This document shows, one piece after another, positions 22,604-31,366 of a DNA stretch of 64,000 nt (the stretch's first letter is position 1; each line of letters begins with the position of its first letter). Made by a program: the position numbers and the translations under genes. Source of the stretch: an uncultured Eubacteriales bacterium (lineage in GTDB: Bacteria > Bacillota > Clostridia > Oscillospirales > Acutalibacteraceae); NCBI GenBank assembly GCA_934647945.1, contig CAKUFK010000011.1, positions 1-64,000 of the forward strand, written 5' to 3'. Below the pieces are notes generated by a model, which saw only the letters and a list, made by a program, of their open reading frames with translations, was not told the DNA's origin and did no database searches.

Positions 22604-24220
22604 TCACTCCTCGTGTATCATGTTCAGCTCTTTCATCATATCGATGTAAACCAGCAGCTCTTTGCGCGTCGAGACGTTCAGCTTGGCGAAAATCCGGCGG
22701 TTGTGCGTCTTGATGGTGTTGATCGACAAATGGAGCTCATCCGCGATCTCCTGCGCCTTGTATCCGCGTATGTACAAGTCAAAAACGTTCCGTTCCGCCT
22801 GGGACAGGGTTTTGACGTTTTGGAGGAACTGCTCGAACATGGGCGCGGTTTCATCCGGGGGCGGGGCGATGGCGAGGCTGCGTTTTTTCAGCTCTTCGTC
22901 CTGCTGGGTGAGGAATTCCATCAGGTCGTTGATTTCGAGGTAGGGAGTTTTCCCCGGCCCCGCGTAATCCCTGGCCTTGATGCGGTCGAGCGCTTCAGTG
23001 ACCGGGCGGAGATACCGGCGGCTGATGAAGATGGAGAGAAGCAGGCTGACGGCGAGAAGGACGAGAGCGATGAGCAGCAGATACCGGCTGTTGCCTTGAA
23101 TGGCGTCGTCCAGCGCCTTCTCCGGCATCAGGATCGAAACCGCCCACGCCTGATCTTCGTAGACCGACCCCGACGGATACAGCTTCAGCCCGGTGTGGAG
23201 ACCGCCGAAGGCGCCGTCTTCTCCCGAATAGAGGCAGAAGCCCTCCTTGCCGCATTGGATTTGAAACGGATGCTCCATGCGGGCGCTGGTGAGATACGAA
23301 TTCCCAGCAAGCATCCCCCGGTCGAGATGCAGCACCGTTTCCTCCGCCGGCGTCGCCGCCGCGAATACGTGAGGAAAGGCTTCATTATCCGGGCTGTAGG
23401 CCTGTTTGAAAAGCCGGTCGCTCACCCCGATGCCGCAAACCCCGAATACGGTGCCGTCCGCGCTCCTCAAGGGCAAGCAGAGCAGGAACCCGGTTTCGCT
23501 GTTCCCCTCGAGCACGATCCGGTCTGTCCAGTAATACAGGCGGGACAAGGGGAGGTCGGGATGTTCCCGCGCCGTTTCCATCACCGAACGGAAAAACGCC
23601 TGGTTTTGGATGTTGAATTCCATTTTCCATTGTCCTAACAGTTCGATGCCGTTTTCTCTGGCGATGCCGGCCGGGCCGCGCAGGTAATGCAGTTTGGACC
23701 CGACGGAATCCACGGCGCTCGGCTGCGTTTTTATCAGGTATATGCCCGCCCGGGAATCCGCCGCATCGGGGAGAGCCGGGTTCACCGTCGCGTCCAGCAG
23801 CAGGAAGGCCCCGCTGCAAACGTTGCGTTCCATCACGCCCTGGATCTCCCGCATCTGTTCTCGAAGCAGCGGCTCAATCCGGTCGGGATGCGCCTGAAGC
23901 TCTGCCGCTCCGATGCCTTCTTCCGAAAAGAAGGCATCGATGCTGGCGGACAGGGTTTCCGAAAACGAGACGCCTTGGACCGCCAGCCGTCCGAAATCGG
24001 TGGAAACGGTGGAATTGAGGTGGGAGAGCTCACTTCCGATAAAATGGCGGACCGCCGGGGTCCCGCTGCCGTTGATGTTGAACAGCAGAATCAGGGTGAC
24101 GAAAACCAGAATCAGGAACGCCGCCATGCAGGCGAAAAAAGCAAACAGCCGGCGCTGCAGGGGCGTCCCCTTATGGCGCTCCTGCTTCCAGAGCGCCAGT
24201 GCTTGTCTGAGCATCGCCAA
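22604..24220 (-). CDS. membrane-bound sensor with LuxR-type DNA-binding domain
   Basis: A 538-residue one-component regulator. A first membrane helix (about 28-50) and a second (about 365-390, LLLIALVLLAVSLLLSIFIS) frame a 310-residue extracellular Cache-like sensor. A HAMP-like stretch (RRYLRPVTEALDRIKARDY) and a short coiled linker follow. The C-terminus is a LuxR/FixJ helix-turn-helix (LSQAERNVFDLYIRGYKAQE, then LHLSINTIKTHNRRIFAKL). Sensor and DNA-binding domain in one polypeptide means the regulator acts while tied to the membrane. It lies 30 bases behind a solute-binding lipoprotein gene, which may present the ligand. No histidine kinase or receiver domain is present. Confidence 0.8.
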   Translation of the reverse strand: MAMLRQALALWKQERHKGTPLQRRLFAFFACMAAFLILVFVTLILLFNINGSGTPAVRHFIGSELSHLNSTVSTDFGRLAVQGVSFSETLSASIDAFFSEEGIGAAELQAHPDRIEPLLREQMREIQGVMERNVCSGAFLLLDATVNPALPDAADSRAGIYLIKTQPSAVDSVGSKLHYLRGPAGIARENGIELLGQWKMEFNIQNQAFFRSVMETAREHPDLPLSRLYYWTDRIVLEGNSETGFLLCLPLRSADGTVFGVCGIGVSDRLFKQAYSPDNEAFPHVFAAATPAEETVLHLDRGMLAGNSYLTSARMEHPFQIQCGKEGFCLYSGEDGAFGGLHTGLKLYPSGSVYEDQAWAVSILMPEKALDDAIQGNSRYLLLIALVLLAVSLLLSIFISRRYLRPVTEALDRIKARDYAGPGKTPYLEINDLMEFLTQQDEELKKRSLAIAPPPDETAPMFEQFLQNVKTLSQAERNVFDLYIRGYKAQEIADELHLSINTIKTHNRRIFAKLNVSTRKELLVYIDMMKELNMIHEE

Positions 24221-24250
24221 GCCATCCGACTCCTTTCTCCCATAAATCCG

Positions 24251-25606
24251 TTACTTTCGTATTTCAGCAAGGGCGGTTTCCGTCCCCGTGTCCCCGCCGT
24301 CCAGATAAGCTTCCCGCCGTGACGCCAAGAGGGTCTTGAAGCGTTTTTCATACTCTTTGCCGATATCGTCGAATGCCGCGAAATTGGGCGGGGTAAAAAA
24401 GCGGTATTCCCGGTACATCGAAGTGACGGCCACGAGCATCTTTTTGATCCGGGCATCCTCCACCGACGCAATATGCGCATCCATATCGGTTTCGAACGCC
24501 TGACGGGTCACCGGCAGATATCCGGTCGAGGATATGAAACGCATATTCTGTTCCGACGCCGTCAGCCATTTGATGAACACGGCGGCGGCGTACTCCTTCT
24601 TTTCCTCATTGCTGGCCACCATCAGGCCGCCGCCCCGCTGGATCGCGGTCTTTGTCCCGCCTTCGAACACCGGATAAGGCAGGATGCTGTAGGCGACTTG
24701 TTCGACGGTGTTGTCCGGGTAGGTGATGGTATCCCCATAGAACAGGATGCCGGCGGAGGAACCGGTCGAGCAGACCAGGTCGCCGGTTTTGGAGAGGTCG
24801 GAGGAATAGCCGTCGTATATGGCGATCCCGCCCTCGACGGCGGGGACATAGGTGGTGGCGAAGATATGCGCGTAGGTTTCCCCGGAGAGGTTCAGCGTTT
24901 CCCCCTCGATCAGGCTGCTGCCGAGCTGCTTCATCCCCGCCTGCGCAACGTTGAACCACGAATCCGCTGTGAAAAACATCTTGCCGTCGCCTGGAATATC
25001 CGGGGTCTTTGCGTCCGTCCAGTCGTAATACATCTTCGACAGCGCCGCAATACCCTCAAACGTGGCGAGCTGCTCCTGCTTAGCGCCGGTCTCCGCTGCA
25101 AAGCGGTCGAACAGCGTCTGGTTCAGATACAGGATCTCGGTGGATTTCGCCAGCGGGAAAACATACAGCCCGCCATCCGCCAGCCGCCCCTCCTCGATAA
25201 AGGCAGGGACATACCCGGAGAGCTCCTCCTGAGAAAAATAGCTGTCCAGATTGGCCAGCCGACCGGTCTGCTGAAACTGGATGGCGACCTTTGGATAGGC
25301 TGTGCAGATGTCGGGCATCGCGGGTGCGCCCGGATCGCCGGCGGCGATCATGTCCAGGCTTTCATTGAGCTCCGCGCTCGACGAGATGGCCGTAACGTTG
25401 ATTACGATCCCCTGCTCCCTGCCGAGCGTGCTGTTGAATTCGTCGATCAGGGCGTCCATGGTCTTTTGCATGTCGCCGCCATAGTTGTGCCACATCGTCA
25501 GGGTGACCGGATCCTTCGGGGAGGGACGTCCCGGATGCCCGCATCCGGCAAGCAGGGCGGTGACCATGCAGAGACTCGCCGTCCATGCCAGGCTCTTTCG
25601 TTTCAT
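24251..25606 (-). CDS. extracellular solute-binding lipoprotein (sugar-type)
   Basis: A 451-residue family 1 solute-binding protein. The lipobox LLAGC gives lipidation at Cys22; VTLTMWHNYGGD opens the mature fold and PVFEGGTKTAIQRGGGLMVA plus EYAAAVFIKWLT match the usual C-lobe pattern. No permease gene is nearby, so it either feeds a transporter elsewhere or serves as the ligand-binding part of the membrane LuxR-type sensor encoded 30 bases downstream. The second view fits the gene order. It is transcribed from the 253-base gap shared with the rightward zinc-ribbon operon. Confidence 0.88.
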   Translation of the reverse strand: MKRKSLAWTASLCMVTALLAGCGHPGRPSPKDPVTLTMWHNYGGDMQKTMDALIDEFNSTLGREQGIVINVTAISSSAELNESLDMIAAGDPGAPAMPDICTAYPKVAIQFQQTGRLANLDSYFSQEELSGYVPAFIEEGRLADGGLYVFPLAKSTEILYLNQTLFDRFAAETGAKQEQLATFEGIAALSKMYYDWTDAKTPDIPGDGKMFFTADSWFNVAQAGMKQLGSSLIEGETLNLSGETYAHIFATTYVPAVEGGIAIYDGYSSDLSKTGDLVCSTGSSAGILFYGDTITYPDNTVEQVAYSILPYPVFEGGTKTAIQRGGGLMVASNEEKKEYAAAVFIKWLTASEQNMRFISSTGYLPVTRQAFETDMDAHIASVEDARIKKMLVAVTSMYREYRFFTPPNFAAFDDIGKEYEKRFKTLLASRREAYLDGGDTGTETALAEIRK

Positions 25607-25859
25607 AATTCAACCTCCAAATTCACCGAATAATATAACTAAGTTATATAAAAACAGAGAATCACCCCGAAAATCACCCCGTGTTTTCAAAAAAATCACC
25701 CTTAGGATGACGACAAAACGGTCTGGATTCTCTAGAATAGACAGCAAGAAATGGAAAATTTTTCGATATCCGAGGCGGTATGGGTCTCCCGGAGTCAGTA
25801 TACCATGAACATATAACCTGGTCAATGAATTTATACAGCGGGAAAGGAGGCGGATACGA

Positions 25860-25997
25860 TTGAAGAAGGCGGAGGAGGAAGCCCTGCGGGAGGAGCTGCT
25901 TACGGTGGTCGCACAGATGTCCGGCGAGGAGCTCCGACGGTTGCTGGAATTCATCACCCGCATGGAGGGGAATCCGGAGACGGAGGAGGGGACATGA
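25860..25997 (+). CDS. 45-residue protein at the head of the zinc-ribbon operon
   Basis: A short frame starts with TTG, preceded by AAAGGAGG at an ideal distance (25843-25850). It encodes a charged helical protein (KKAEEEALREELLTVVAQM, then SGEELRRLLEFITRM). Its stop overlaps the next start by four bases (ATGA), a mark of translational coupling. It has no cysteines, unlike its neighbours. The function is unknown; a helical adaptor is possible. Confidence 0.65.
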   Translation: MKKAEEEALREELLTVVAQMSGEELRRLLEFITRMEGNPETEEGT

Positions 25998-26359
25998 CGG
26001 CAGTATTCACACGGCGGTACGAGACGCACAAAACGCTGCGAGGCTTCTGCTTTACCTTTTACTGCGATCTCTGCGACGGTTCCGTCACGACGCCGGAATA
26101 TCAGACCGATGCGTTCGAGGAAGCGCTCAGCCTGGCACAGAGTGAGGCAAGGCGGCAATTCAACATGTGCCATCAATGCGGGAGATGGATCTGCGACGAG
26201 CATTACAACGAGGACGAGATGCAGTGTATTGCCTGCGCGCCCCGGCGGGAACGGCGGCCCCCGCTGATTCAAGTTTCCACCGAGAAAACCTGTCCGTACT
26301 GCGGCGGCGGCAACGCAAACGGCGACTGTTTCTGTCAGCGATGCGGAAAAGGCATCTGA
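25994..26359 (+). CDS. zinc-ribbon protein, paralogue of the 27791 gene product
   Basis: A 121-residue soluble protein. It opens FTRRYETHKTLRGFCFTFYC and carries CDLC, then CHQC...C..H and CIAC pairs (about 26-80), and ends with a zinc ribbon (CPYCGGGN...CFCQRCGKGI). The first 85 residues clearly match the start of the 252-residue protein encoded at 27791, so this is a short paralogue. The function is unknown. Position and coupling place it in the operon that begins at 25860. Confidence 0.75.
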   Translation: MTAVFTRRYETHKTLRGFCFTFYCDLCDGSVTTPEYQTDAFEEALSLAQSEARRQFNMCHQCGRWICDEHYNEDEMQCIACAPRRERRPPLIQVSTEKTCPYCGGGNANGDCFCQRCGKGI

Positions 26360-26386
26360 AATCACGTGGAGAAAGGGAATCTTTTT

Positions 26387-26878
26387 ATGGCAAACGATTT
26401 ATTTGGAGGGCTCGGCGGTGCGCTGGGCGGATTGGTCGGCGGACTGGCGAACAGCGGGCTGGTGCCTAAGGATACCCCCGAGGGTAAGCTTTTCGCGGCA
26501 CAGAGCGAGCTGTCCGGACTGCAAAAGCAGGAAGCGGACATTCTGGCCGAGATCGGCCGGCAGGCGTATGGGCAGAACCCGGACGCCTGGCCGCAATCCG
26601 ATAAGCTGAAGCTGATCCAAAGCAATATCGCTTCCGTACAGGCAAAGCTAAACGCCGCCAAAGCGGAGCAGCAAGCGAAGGAACAGGCCGAAAAAGAGGA
26701 AAAAGCCGCCTGCACCTGCCCGTCCTGCGGACATGAGAACCCGGAGGGTGTGAAGTTTTGCCAGGAGTGCGGTACGAAGCTGGGCGGCTCCGCGAAAAAG
26801 CACTGCACCTCCTGCGGGGCGGAGCTGACCCCCGGCACCCGCTTCTGCGGCGAGTGCGGCGCACGCCAGCCGGAATAA
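26387..26878 (+). CDS. coiled-coil protein with double zinc ribbon
   Basis: A 163-residue protein with three parts. A Gly-rich N-terminus (LFGGLGGALGGLVGGL) is followed by a helical coiled-coil-like region (about 35-105, ending KAEQQAKEQAEKEEKA) and two zinc ribbons (CPSCGHENPEGVKFCQECG and CTSCGAELTPGTRFCGECG). I start at the ATG at 26387 because GAAAGGGA lies upstream; a GTG at 26366 is the alternative. The Gly-rich helix could insert in or bind a membrane. The function is unknown. Confidence 0.75.
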   Translation: MANDLFGGLGGALGGLVGGLANSGLVPKDTPEGKLFAAQSELSGLQKQEADILAEIGRQAYGQNPDAWPQSDKLKLIQSNIASVQAKLNAAKAEQQAKEQAEKEEKAACTCPSCGHENPEGVKFCQECGTKLGGSAKKHCTSCGAELTPGTRFCGECGARQPE

Positions 26879-26895
26879 GAACGGAGGACAACATA

Positions 26896-27348
26896 ATGAG
26901 AAAGATGTTAGCGCCGGTATTTGCGCTTGTGATAGCACTCTCCCTCGCCGCCTGCGGCGGGAACAATGACCCGGACCCGTCCGGCAGTGCCCCCGGAAGC
27001 AGCCAGGCACAGGAGGAACCGGCCAGCCGGCGGGGCGAAGAGGGAAGCCGGCCGAGTGCCACAGAGTCCCCTTCCGAAGGGGGCGGATGGAATCAGGCGG
27101 AATACGCGGAATACACGAATGGTGTGCCGGAGCCGGTCTTCCGCTATACCATCACCGGAGTGATCGGGAATATGGGGCTGAGCTTCAAGAGCGATGCTTC
27201 CGCCGGCGAATTTGCCGCCTGGCGGCAGGAGCTCTTGAATACCGGATTTGAAGAAAATTCTGTTGCCGGCGAAACATGGACGGTATTCAATGATACACAT
27301 TCCATCGCGCACAGCGGCGGCGGGTATTTCAATATCCAAACCAAATAA
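26896..27348 (+). CDS. lipoprotein of the zinc-ribbon operon
   Basis: A 150-residue lipoprotein with lipobox LAAC (Cys20), a Ser/Glu/Pro-rich linker to about residue 60 and a compact beta-type domain (FRYTITGVIGNMGLSFKSD, then WRQELLNTGFEEN). The domain recalls that of the 225-residue lipoprotein encoded at 32802, which also describes a short residue-by-residue difference pattern. Surface location is clear from the signal; the function is unknown. GGAGGA precedes the ATG. Confidence 0.75.
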   Translation: MRKMLAPVFALVIALSLAACGGNNDPDPSGSAPGSSQAQEEPASRRGEEGSRPSATESPSEGGGWNQAEYAEYTNGVPEPVFRYTITGVIGNMGLSFKSDASAGEFAAWRQELLNTGFEENSVAGETWTVFNDTHSIAHSGGGYFNIQTK

Positions 27349-27377
27349 GCCGCGATGCTCAGCAAGGAGGCGATGGG

Positions 27378-27722
27378 ATGGCGAGCTACAAACAAACCTG
27401 CATTCACTGCGGGATGCTGGTGGACCGGGACGTGCGCGTCTGTTCAGCCTGCGGCAGCCGGAGCCCGTTCGGCTATCTGTGTCCCAGCTGCCTGCGCCCC
27501 GTCGAAAAGGGGCAGCCCCTTTGTGCGGGTTGCGGGCGCCCGCTTTATGTCGCCTGCCCGTTCTGCGGAAAACCCACCTTCGTGCAGGAACGCTGTGAGC
27601 AGTGCGGGCAGGGGCTCCTGGTCCGCTGCGGCAACAAACGCTGCGGGGCGGCTCAGTTTTTTGAAAATACACGCTGCACCGCCTGCGGCAAAAAGATCAA
27701 AGCCAAGATCGGGAACCGGTAG
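27378..27722 (+). CDS. protein made of repeated zinc knuckles
   Basis: A 114-residue protein with about a dozen paired cysteines (CIHC, CSAC, CPSC, CAGC, CPFC, CEQC, CGNKRC, CTAC) spread over its whole length, so it is essentially a chain of zinc ribbons. A GGAGGCGATGGG site precedes the ATG. No catalytic or membrane region is present. It is likely an intracellular scaffold or binding partner for the other zinc-ribbon proteins. Confidence 0.75.
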   Translation: MASYKQTCIHCGMLVDRDVRVCSACGSRSPFGYLCPSCLRPVEKGQPLCAGCGRPLYVACPFCGKPTFVQERCEQCGQGLLVRCGNKRCGAAQFFENTRCTACGKKIKAKIGNR

Positions 27723-27790
27723 CGGCCAGAAGCCGCATAAGACCTTATACACCGGCAACCCCGGGTCGAGAAAGGAACCGTGATCGCGCC

Positions 27791-28549
27791 ATGCTCAAAT
27801 CCTTTACCAGGAACTATGAGGACAACTCCACCGACGCCGGATTCCAGTTTACCTTTTACTGTGATATCTGCAGCGACGGGTTCAAAAGCAGTTTCATTGA
27901 ATCCACCACCTATAAAAAACGCAAAGGGACGAAAATGCTCGGACAGGGCGTGAGCCTGGTCGGCAGCCTCATCGGCGGCCGGGTGCGCGACATCGCCTAC
28001 AGCGCCGAGAGGGGCGGCAACATCCTTTCCGAGCGGTTCGAAGGCAAAAGCCCGGAATGGCAGAAGGAGCACGAAAACGCCTTTGAGCGGGCACAGAATG
28101 AGGCACAGCAGCATTTCCACCGCTGCCACAGCTGTCACCAGTACGTCTGTGACGCCTGTTTCAATGAGGACGAAGGGCTCTGCACCAACTGCGCGCCCCG
28201 TCAGGAGGTCTACGTCGCCAAGGCGCGGGCGGAGGCCATGCGGCGCAACATCGATGCCGCCGGCGAGAGCGCCACGGTCTGGAAAGGGGAAATCGAGAGC
28301 AAAACCACGGTCTGCCCATCCTGCGGGAAACCGGCCGGCACGGGAAAATTCTGCAACAACTGCGGCGCATCCATGGAACGGAAGCTCTGTCCGCAATGCG
28401 GGGCGAAAAACGCCCTGACCGTGAAATTCTGCAACAACTGCGGAAGCAATCTGGCCGCTGCCGCCCCGCCGTCCGGCCTCTGCCCGTCCTGTGGGACAGA
28501 CAATCCGCCCGGCACCAAATTCTGCGGAAACTGCGGCACCAAGCTGTAA
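27791..28549 (+). CDS. multi-zinc-ribbon protein
   Basis: A 252-residue protein. The N-terminal part (FTRNYEDNSTDAGFQFTFYC, then CHSCHQYVCDACFNEDEGLC) is homologous to the 121-residue protein at 25994, with a Gly-rich hydrophobic insertion (MLGQGVSLVGSLIGGRV, about 49-65) that could touch a membrane. Three zinc ribbons follow (CPSCGKPAGTGKFCNNCG, CPQCGAKNALTVKFCNNCG and CPSCGTDNPPGTKFCGNCG). The role is unknown; the repeated ribbons suggest protein-protein contacts. Confidence 0.75.
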   Translation: MLKSFTRNYEDNSTDAGFQFTFYCDICSDGFKSSFIESTTYKKRKGTKMLGQGVSLVGSLIGGRVRDIAYSAERGGNILSERFEGKSPEWQKEHENAFERAQNEAQQHFHRCHSCHQYVCDACFNEDEGLCTNCAPRQEVYVAKARAEAMRRNIDAAGESATVWKGEIESKTTVCPSCGKPAGTGKFCNNCGASMERKLCPQCGAKNALTVKFCNNCGSNLAAAAPPSGLCPSCGTDNPPGTKFCGNCGTKL

Positions 28550-28579
28550 CAAAACCGATCCATACCAGGGGATGATGGA

Positions 28580-29968
28580 GTGGAGATGCCGAATATTGCC
28601 GGAGTCTTGAACGAAGAAGCCGCCCCGCCGAAGCCCGCCTATGAGGGCTATGTCGAAACCGTCCGCTGGAGCGGCTGTGCGGCGCTGATTCTCGAGCCGG
28701 ACGGGCTGCGGATCGAGACGCTGTTCGATCAGGAAGCGGTCGCGTTTGCGGATATCGAAGCCGTTGCCGGGGACACCGGCTCCGTCCGGCTCCGCCTGAA
28801 AAGCGGGGATATCGAAATTTCCCGCATGGGGGAGAGCGGCGCGTGGTTCCGCCGGGAGCTTCTGGAGGCCTTTGACAAGAAGGTGCGGCAGGTGCTTCTG
28901 GTGGACGGAGCCCCGGCCTTTGAGACCACTGGCGGCTATCGGTTCGACGGGTGCGAAGGCACGGCGAAGCTGCAGGTTTTCGAGGATTGCCTCTGCCTGC
29001 TCCCCCCGAACCGGGACGCCCGCCGCCTTCCCTTCCTGTTTGTGAGCGGCCTGAAAAAGGAAGGGTTCTCTTTGGTTTTGACGATGAGCGGCGGGGAACG
29101 GTACCTCTTTTCCCAGCTGGGATATGACCTGGATCCGCTGGAAAACCAGATCGCCGCGCATATCCGGGCGGCACGGGAACGAGGGACGGCGTTTATAAAA
29201 AAACTGGACGATTCCCTTGGCTTTTCCGGGAATGCCCAGGCCGCCCGGCTGCTGCCGGAAGGCGTCGCCGTCCCGCTGAAGACCCTGGCCGCCGCCCATC
29301 CTTCCCTGGCGGCGGCAGTGGAACGGAAAATCCAAAACAGCAAAATGGGAGAAACCGTTCCCGAACTGCGGCGCCTGTGCGACGGAAGCCGTCTCGCGGC
29401 CGGCATTCTGTCCCTGCCGGAGGAGGAAAGTGAGGCACTGAGGGAGACGCTCTTTAGCTCGGCCGGAGCGGACGGGGATGAGATGGCGGAGCTCACGCCC
29501 GAACAGGAGGATGCCCTGCACTGGATCGTCTTCGCGGCGCTCCCGTCGAAAGACGGGCGCTTGGCGGTGGTGGAATTCGCCTTCCCGAACGAGGAGGCCG
29601 CTACCTATCTGTTCCGGATGGAGGAACCATGGGAGGCCTTCCTGACGCTTTTGAACCGGGCACTGGAGGCCACCGGGCTGCGGCGGGAGATCCTGTCCCT
29701 GCCGGAGGAACGGCTGCACGACGAGGCAAACGCCGACACCCGTATGGCGGTCATTCGGACACCGGCCGTTCGCTCTCTGCGTGCGCGGTTTACGGGCCGG
29801 GTGATCCATCGCGGCCTGGACGCCTGGAGAAGCGGCCTTATCAAGCAGCTGGCCCCGTCCGCCCTCCAGGGGGTGGAAGAGTATCGTCCGAAGTTCTGCG
29901 GTTCCTGCGGCGCACCGCTCACTACCGGGGCACGGTTTTGCGGGATCTGCGGGGCCGGACAAGGTTAG
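28580..29968 (+). CDS. large soluble protein with C-terminal zinc ribbon
   Basis: A 462-residue protein with a GTG start at 28580 (an ATG at 28586 is equally possible). Two beta-rich PH-like modules seem to lie in the first half (YVETVRWSGCAALILEPDGL and later LQVFEDCLCLLPPN), then a helical region. The only zinc ribbon is at the very end (FCGSCGAPLTTGARFCGIC). This is the largest member of the operon and the best candidate for its core component. I recognise no enzyme motif. Confidence 0.7.
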   Translation: MEMPNIAGVLNEEAAPPKPAYEGYVETVRWSGCAALILEPDGLRIETLFDQEAVAFADIEAVAGDTGSVRLRLKSGDIEISRMGESGAWFRRELLEAFDKKVRQVLLVDGAPAFETTGGYRFDGCEGTAKLQVFEDCLCLLPPNRDARRLPFLFVSGLKKEGFSLVLTMSGGERYLFSQLGYDLDPLENQIAAHIRAARERGTAFIKKLDDSLGFSGNAQAARLLPEGVAVPLKTLAAAHPSLAAAVERKIQNSKMGETVPELRRLCDGSRLAAGILSLPEEESEALRETLFSSAGADGDEMAELTPEQEDALHWIVFAALPSKDGRLAVVEFAFPNEEAATYLFRMEEPWEAFLTLLNRALEATGLRREILSLPEERLHDEANADTRMAVIRTPAVRSLRARFTGRVIHRGLDAWRSGLIKQLAPSALQGVEEYRPKFCGSCGAPLTTGARFCGICGAGQG

Positions 29969-29980
29969 GAGGAAAAGAAA

Positions 29981-30619
29981 ATGGCATTTTGCACGTCCTG
30001 CGGCAGTGAACTGCCGGCAAACACAAAATTCTGCACCGCCTGTGGGGCGGGTGCAGGAGGCGGGGAGGAGGCAGCACCAGGCGGTGAAGCGCGGCCTGTT
30101 CCGGTTACGGCCGCCGCACCCGCAGCGTCGTTCCCCGAACCAGTGCCGGTGCCGGCGCCCATGTCCGCCGCTCCAGCGCCCGTCCAGACCGTGCCGAGAC
30201 CCCAGCCCGCCCCACCGCAGCCGCCCGCATACATACCTCTCGCCGATACGGAGCCGACCAAGGGCAGCCGGTATGCGGTGATCAGCACGGCGGGCTATTT
30301 CGGCACTATCCTGCTCTTCTCTCTCCCGCTGATCGGTTTGATTTTCTGCATTGTGTTCGCCTGCGGCGGCACCAAAAACCGGAACAGGCGGAACCTGGCA
30401 AAGGCGTATCTGATCTTTATGATCATCGCCCTGGTGCTCTCCGTGATCCTCGTGGTGCTGGCACTGGTCATGGGGAACTGGCTGCAGGGGCTGTTCCAGG
30501 AGGCATGGAACGATGCCCTCGGAGGGGGGGCGGGAGACACCGGAGGCTATACAGGCAATTGGATGGACCAGCTGCTCCAGGAGGCAGGCGGCGGGATGGC
30601 CCAAATCCCTATGCCTTGA
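29981..30619 (+). CDS. zinc-ribbon membrane protein, two helices
   Basis: A 212-residue protein. An N-terminal zinc ribbon (CTSCGSELPANTKFCTACG) is joined by a Pro/Ala-rich linker (35-85) to two membrane helices (about 98-122 and 138-165), with a short loop rich in Arg and Asn and a C-terminal Gly-rich tail. Such proteins are typical integral-membrane zinc-ribbon proteins of Firmicutes, with no defined role. AGGAGG lies upstream of the ATG. Confidence 0.75.
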   Translation: MAFCTSCGSELPANTKFCTACGAGAGGGEEAAPGGEARPVPVTAAAPAASFPEPVPVPAPMSAAPAPVQTVPRPQPAPPQPPAYIPLADTEPTKGSRYAVISTAGYFGTILLFSLPLIGLIFCIVFACGGTKNRNRRNLAKAYLIFMIIALVLSVILVVLALVMGNWLQGLFQEAWNDALGGGAGDTGGYTGNWMDQLLQEAGGGMAQIPMP

Positions 30620-30660
30620 CCGATACAACGTCCAACAATATTTGAAGGAGGATTTTCAAC

Positions 30661-31269
30661 ATGGCTTTTTGTGGCAAATGTGGTACCCAGATCAACGACG
30701 GTGTGCGGTTCTGTCCCGGCTGCGGCGCGGCTGCAGAGGTGGCCGCGGCCCCGCAGCCTGTGGCCGCAGGCGCGGTCCAGCAACCGGCGGCCCCTTCCGC
30801 TCAGCCCGTCCAGCAGCCGGTTCAGCCGTCCTACCAGCAGCCGGTTCAGCCGAATGCGTTTCAGAAACTGAACGATACGGCCGACATCACCGGGGAATGC
30901 GATCCCCAAGACATCGCGAACAACAAGATAATGGCGGTCCTTTCGTATTTCGGCCCGTTGTTCCTGATCCCGTGGTTTGCGGCCCCCCAATCGAAATTCG
31001 CCCGTTTTCACGCCAAGCAGGGGATGCTTCTGTGTATTGTGGCGGTGGCCTACTCGATTATCAGCGCCATTCTCTGCGCTGTCATCAAGGTGGATTATAA
31101 GCTTTGGGGTTACAGCACGGGGGTCAAGGTCACACCCGGATGGCTGTTTACGGTCCTGTGGCTGATCAGCATTCCGATTTGCATCCTCGCCATCATCGGC
31201 ATTGTCAACGCCGTCCAGGGGAAGGCCAAAGAGCTTCCCATCCTCGGCAAACTGAAAATCGGCAAATAA
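30661..31269 (+). CDS. zinc-ribbon protein with DUF4870/Tic20-like membrane domain
   Basis: A 202-residue protein. It has a zinc ribbon (CGKCGTQINDGVRFCPGCG), a Gln/Pro-rich linker and a four-helix membrane domain of the DUF4870 type (AVLSYFGPLFLIPWF, FARFHAKQGMLLCIVAV, helices to ILAIIGIVNAVQG). The membrane domain is related to the stand-alone protein encoded at 36916. The ATG follows AAGGAGG. DUF4870 proteins are widespread and uncharacterised. Confidence 0.85.
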   Translation: MAFCGKCGTQINDGVRFCPGCGAAAEVAAAPQPVAAGAVQQPAAPSAQPVQQPVQPSYQQPVQPNAFQKLNDTADITGECDPQDIANNKIMAVLSYFGPLFLIPWFAAPQSKFARFHAKQGMLLCIVAVAYSIISAILCAVIKVDYKLWGYSTGVKVTPGWLFTVLWLISIPICILAIIGIVNAVQGKAKELPILGKLKIGK

Positions 31270-31366
31270 TCCAGGCGGGATCCGGACAAGAACACAGCCG
31301 GGCGGGGAGCCTGCGGACATCATCCGTTCGCACCGTCCCCGCCCTCTTTTTTAGGAGGAAAACGCG

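Noticed and set aside
27653..30628. A 991-codon open frame on the minus strand
   Set aside because: Lies opposite several clear zinc-ribbon genes; composition is that of a GC-rich shadow frame.
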